This document shows positions 60,911-64,000 of a stretch of DNA of 64,000 bases, one piece after another (the first letter of the stretch is position 1; the number at the start of each line of letters is the position of its first letter). Both the position numbers and the translations under genes were made by a program. The notes under the pieces are model-generated. The model worked only from the letters and a program-made list of their open reading frames with translations, had not been told where the DNA came from and made no database searches. The stretch covers positions 1-64,000 of the forward strand of contig JBEKAB010000002.1 of the NCBI GenBank assembly GCA_050018415.1, read 5' to 3'. Source of the stretch: UBA1161 sp002311745. GTDB lineage: Bacteria > Planctomycetota > Phycisphaerae > Tepidisphaerales > Tepidisphaeraceae.

Positions 60911-61729
60911 TCAGGCGGAGCGGGCCAGGCGCGAGAGCAGGCGGGCCTCTTCGCGCTGCAGTTCGCCGACGACGCGCATCAGCAACGTCATGGTGCGGCG
61001 TCCCTCCAGATCGCTTTCCAGGTTTTTGAACTGAATGCCGGAGATGATGTTGTTGCCGTTTTGTGAGCCGGTCGGGGGCCGCATGTTCCCTTCCAGCAGG
61101 AGGGATTGATTGCGATGGATGATCTGAATACGCAGGCGGTCCTCGACGCTGATGCGCGGGGGCTGGTCCTCGTTGCCGATGAATTTGACCCCGACGCCGC
61201 CGGCGCTCAGGTCGCGGATTTCCGCTTTGACCTCCTGGGCCTCCATCGGCTGGTCTTGCAGCCGCGCCTGCTCGCCGATGCGCCAAACGCGCAGCAACAC
61301 GCCGCTGCCTTTGCGAATTTCCACGCGGTAATTGGCCCGCCGCTGCGTGGACTTAATCTGGTCCGGGTGTTGCAGCAGGACGGCATCCACGCAGGTATCG
61401 GCATTGATGCGCCAGGATGCGTGGAGGCCCAACACGGAGACGGCAAACATCACCTTGCGCGGGCCTTGGCGGAAGGAGACGCCGACCGGCGCGCCACTGG
61501 CGATCAATTCGTTCAGGAGGGCGTTTTCGCCGTTGGGGGCTTCGACCAGAATCCCGTCGTCGATTTCGGCCAAAAGTCGGGACTTGTAATGCCGCAGCAT
61601 CCCCGCCGACGGGAGCGATAAAACCCCGCCTACATTCCGCGCCACGGCGTTATGCAGCATGTCAAGATCGTCGTTGGTCATCACGATATGACCCTGCCTG
61701 AGGCGGACCCCCGGCGTCAGCATCGGCAA
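60911..61729 (-). CDS. YcgR-like PilZ protein
   Basis: A 272-residue cytoplasmic protein with an N-terminal YcgR-like beta domain (about 40-125) and a C-terminal PilZ domain carrying the arginine motif QRRANYRVEIR and DLSAGGVGV. The c-di-GMP-binding arginines and the D-x-S-x-x-G motif are present. Family members slow flagellar rotation or control secretion. No flagellar genes are nearby. The start could also be ATG 61681. It converges on the EIIA gene. Confidence 0.82.
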   Translation of the reverse strand: MPMLTPGVRLRQGHIVMTNDDLDMLHNAVARNVGGVLSLPSAGMLRHYKSRLLAEIDDGILVEAPNGENALLNELIASGAPVGVSFRQGPRKVMFAVSVLGLHASWRINADTCVDAVLLQHPDQIKSTQRRANYRVEIRKGSGVLLRVWRIGEQARLQDQPMEAQEVKAEIRDLSAGGVGVKFIGNEDQPPRISVEDRLRIQIIHRNQSLLLEGNMRPPTGSQNGNNIISGIQFKNLESDLEGRRTMTLLMRVVGELQREEARLLSRLARSA

Positions 61730-61824
61730 AAAACGCCCGTGCGATAAGAGGGGACGTGGGAAAAAGCACCCCGGGCCCAGCGCCGGCGGGTGTAAGCTCA
61801 GTCCGCGGGGCCGGCGAGGCGGCC

Positions 61825-63339
61825 CTAATCGAGATTCATGCTCAGCAGGAACTGGGCGTTGCTGGGGACTTTTTCCAGGCGGCCTTTGAGCAGCTCCACC
61901 GCTTCCACCGGATTCATATCGCTGAGCACGCGGCGCAGACGGTAGACCAGCTCCAGCTCCTTGGGGTCCAACAGCAGCTCTTCGCGGCGGGTGCCGCTGG
62001 AGTTGATGTCGATCGAGGGGTAGACGCGCTTGTCCACCAGACGGCGGTCCAAATGCAGTTCAGCGTTGCCCGTGCCCTTGAATTCCTCGAAGATCACTTC
62101 GTCCATCTTGCTGCCGGTGTCGATCAGGGCGGTGGCCAGGATGGTCAGACTTCCGCCTTCCTCGATGTTGCGGGCGGCGCCGAAGAAGCGCTTGGGCTTC
62201 TGCAGGGCGTTGGCGTCGACGCCGCCGGTGAGGATCTTGCCGCTGTGCGGCACCTCGGTGTTGTAGGCGCGGGCCAGGCGGGTGATGCTGTCCAGGAGGA
62301 TCACCACGTCCTTGCCGAACTCCACGTAGCGCTTGGCCTTTTCGATGACCATTTCCGCCACCTGTACGTGGCGCGAGGCCGGCTCGTCGAAGGTGCTGCT
62401 GACCACCTCGGCCTTGGTGTTGCGTTCCATGTCGGTGACTTCTTCGGGCCGCTCGTCGATCAACAGGACGATCAGCACCACCTCGGGGTGGTTCTTGGTG
62501 ATGGCGTTGGCGGTCTTCTGCAGCAGCACGGTCTTGCCGGTGCGCGGCGGAGCGACGATGAGCATGCGCTGGCCCTTGCCGATGGGCGTGACCAGGTCCA
62601 CGATGCGCATGTTCAGGTCCTTGGCGTCGTACTCCAGCATGAGGCGGCGGTTGGGGTGCAGCGGCGTGAGGTCTTCAAAGTTGCTGGTGTCCGTGATGCG
62701 CTCCGGGTCTTCGCCGTTGATGGCCTCGACGCGCAACAGGGCAAAATAGCGCTCCGATTCCTTGGGCGGACGGATTTGTCCCTGCACGACGTGGCCGTTG
62801 CGCAGGCCAAAGCGGCGAATCTGGCTGGGGCTGATGTAGATGTCGTCCGGGCAGGGCAGATAGTTGTATTCCGGGCTGCGCAGGAAGCCGAAGCCGTCGG
62901 GCAGGATTTCCAGCACGCCCTCGCCGTACATCAGTCCGTTTTGACGGATGCGGGCACGGAGAATCTGGAAGATCAGGTCCTGCTTCTTGAGGCCGATGAA
63001 GTCGGGGATTCCCTCCTGCTTGGCGATCTCGTGCAGCCTGTGCACGTCCATGGTCTGGAGGTCTTTGATGTAAAGTTTGCCGCCTTTGACCTGCTCGTAC
63101 TTGGCGTTGGTTTCGGCGTCGAAATTGGCGACGTCCTCGGTGGCCGGCTGCTCGGCGGGACGGGGCCGAACCTCTTGCGGCTTGCGGGCGGCGTCGTCCC
63201 CGGCGGCGGTCTCTTCGGGTGCGGCGGCGGTGGCCACGGCCGGAGCCGCTTCCGCGGATCGATCCTGCACCTCCGGCTCGCTGGGCGCTGACGGATGCGA
63301 ACTGCCGCGCCGAGTTCGAGGGGTGGTTGACTTTGCCAT
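61825..63339 (-). CDS. rho: Transcription termination factor Rho
   Basis: A 504-residue hexameric RNA helicase. The N-terminus carries a charged Ala/Pro/Glu-rich extension of about 80 residues. Then come the OB fold with LEILPDGFGFLR (primary RNA site), Walker A APPRTGKTVLL, Walker B VVILLDSITRLARAYN, and the Q- and R-loops near TGGVDANALQKPKRFF. The catalytic-glutamate region DERPEEVTDM is intact. ATG 63339 follows AGGAGG at a good distance. Confidence 0.95.
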   Translation of the reverse strand: MAKSTTPRTRRGSSHPSAPSEPEVQDRSAEAAPAVATAAAPEETAAGDDAARKPQEVRPRPAEQPATEDVANFDAETNAKYEQVKGGKLYIKDLQTMDVHRLHEIAKQEGIPDFIGLKKQDLIFQILRARIRQNGLMYGEGVLEILPDGFGFLRSPEYNYLPCPDDIYISPSQIRRFGLRNGHVVQGQIRPPKESERYFALLRVEAINGEDPERITDTSNFEDLTPLHPNRRLMLEYDAKDLNMRIVDLVTPIGKGQRMLIVAPPRTGKTVLLQKTANAITKNHPEVVLIVLLIDERPEEVTDMERNTKAEVVSSTFDEPASRHVQVAEMVIEKAKRYVEFGKDVVILLDSITRLARAYNTEVPHSGKILTGGVDANALQKPKRFFGAARNIEEGGSLTILATALIDTGSKMDEVIFEEFKGTGNAELHLDRRLVDKRVYPSIDINSSGTRREELLLDPKELELVYRLRRVLSDMNPVEAVELLKGRLEKVPSNAQFLLSMNLD

Positions 63340-63638
63340 GAAAGGCCTCCTGAAAAGTCTTGGGGGGAATCTCGTTTCCCGCCGGTGGGGGCGTAGGGGG
63401 CCGATCCTTGGCCGCCGGCGACGCCCTTTTCCGGTCAAATCATTGAAATCGAAGGGGGAACGTCCTACTCACAATTACCGCTTGGGGATCCATCCCGTTT
63501 GCCGGTGGCGAAGGCCGGCAGTTCAAACACAAACCCTGCTCATTCCTTCCCTGGAATCCGCCGCTGACGCCTTGTCTGCTTTTATTTTAGCCGTACTGAA
63601 AAGCACAAGCGAATGAATCAAGCGCGATCAGTCAACTG
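63340..63638. promoter_or_regulatory. rho leader / coaE-rho intergenic region
   Basis: Three hundred bases with no supported gene. On the minus strand it should contain the rho promoter (a TAAAAT lies around 63592-63597) and a GC-rich leader with short inverted repeats such as GGCC/GGCC at 63398-63414 and GCCGG/CCGGC near 63501-63520. Rho genes elsewhere are often controlled by leader termination, which the length of this leader would allow. Confidence 0.45.
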
Positions 63639-64000
63639 TCACGGTGACGGTCTTGCAAGAACTCGGGAAAGCACTTGTACGACTTGACCGCGGGCAAACT
63701 CCGCGTCGGCGGTGTTAACAACAACATAATCGGATATTTCGCGCTTCTTGTCTAGGGGCCATTGCAAATTTTCCCGGCGGAGCAGTTCCTCCAGGTTCCA
63801 GCCCCGCTGGCGGCTCAGCCGCTGGAGCCGAAGCTCCCGCGGCGCCTCGACAAAAACCACGGCGTCGCATTGGGTGCTCAGGCCCGCTTCAAACAGCAGC
63901 GGCGTATCCCAAATAAACGCCGCCACTTGCTGATTATAGGCCCCCTGGGCCATCAGACGCTGGCGGGCCTCGTTGACCAGGGGGTGGAGCAGGTGCTCCA
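63639..64000 (-). CDS. coaE: Dephospho-CoA kinase, C-terminal part (cut by window edge)
   Basis: The frame runs in from the right edge and ends at 63639. The visible part reads LEHLLHPLVNEA (the LE-x-x-x-HP motif of the acceptor site), then DTPLLFEAGLSTQCDAVVFVEAP and the lid and adenine-binding region RLQRLSRQRG. It catalyses the last step of coenzyme A synthesis. The start with the P-loop lies outside the window. Confidence 0.9.
   Translation of the reverse strand, partial: EHLLHPLVNEARQRLMAQGAYNQQVAAFIWDTPLLFEAGLSTQCDAVVFVEAPRELRLQRLSRQRGWNLEELLRRENLQWPLDKKREISDYVVVNTADAEFARGQVVQVLSRVLARPSP

Overview
The window is a GC-rich (clearly above 60%), densely packed bacterial chromosome segment. 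Several traits point to Planctomycetota, probably near the Phycisphaerae: a secreted protease with a PEP-CTERM tail, leucine-rich repeats of the VTDAG type, a prepilin-like protein with a long C-terminal domain, a CX4CH secreted protein, divergent FolD and GyrA active sites, and genes shuffled out of their usual operons (carB without carA, an atpC-like gene alone). The phylum is an inference from gene style; no rRNA is present.

Layout. 1-2114: signal-transduction kinase and a DegT-family aminotransferase on the minus strand, with the start of another minus-strand gene cut by the left edge. 2197-9122: a membrane glycosyltransferase-like protein, aconitase, and an orphan PglX-like adenine methyltransferase. 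9037-12290: PilZ protein, a broken isocitrate/isopropylmalate dehydrogenase relic, the DUF1634/TauE pair, a PP2C-type phosphatase, and a 72-residue protein behind a very clear cyclic di-AMP (ydaO/yuaA) riboswitch. 12835-18376: AsmA-like and CX4CH secreted proteins, prephenate dehydrogenase and a PEP-CTERM subtilase-like protein. 18450-26439: ybaB and dnaX (minus), gyrA, a membrane protein and comEC (plus). 26463-29940: sugar aminotransferase, TVP38-like protein, GT2 glycosyltransferase and an EEP-family hydrolase, followed by a long inverted repeat. 30095-36392: proline-rich protein, HAD hydrolase, lipoprotein, HEAT-repeat protein, an aberrant folD and a membrane-anchored unknown. 36471-44244: a prepilin-like protein, then a tight TetR/MacA/MacB/TolC/oxidoreductase operon. 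44281-46431: a KAP-NTPase fused to leucine-rich repeats, resembling bacterial NLR-type defence proteins. 46505-53259: carB, two GT2 genes with a DUF2304 protein, an atpC-like gene and greA. 53302-58415: tRNA-Thr and what looks like a 5 kb island carrying an EmrAB-TolC-type pump, bounded by a degraded copy of the tRNA 3' end. 58411-64000: membrane glycosyltransferase-like protein, PTS EIIA, YcgR-like PilZ protein, rho and the 3' part of coaE.

The strongest leads are the cyclic di-AMP riboswitch in front of an unknown small protein, the KAP-LRR fusion, the tRNA-Thr-bounded efflux island, an A9 slippery run in dnaX, and a FolD lacking its usual catalytic residues. All calls come from reading the sequence; no database search was run.
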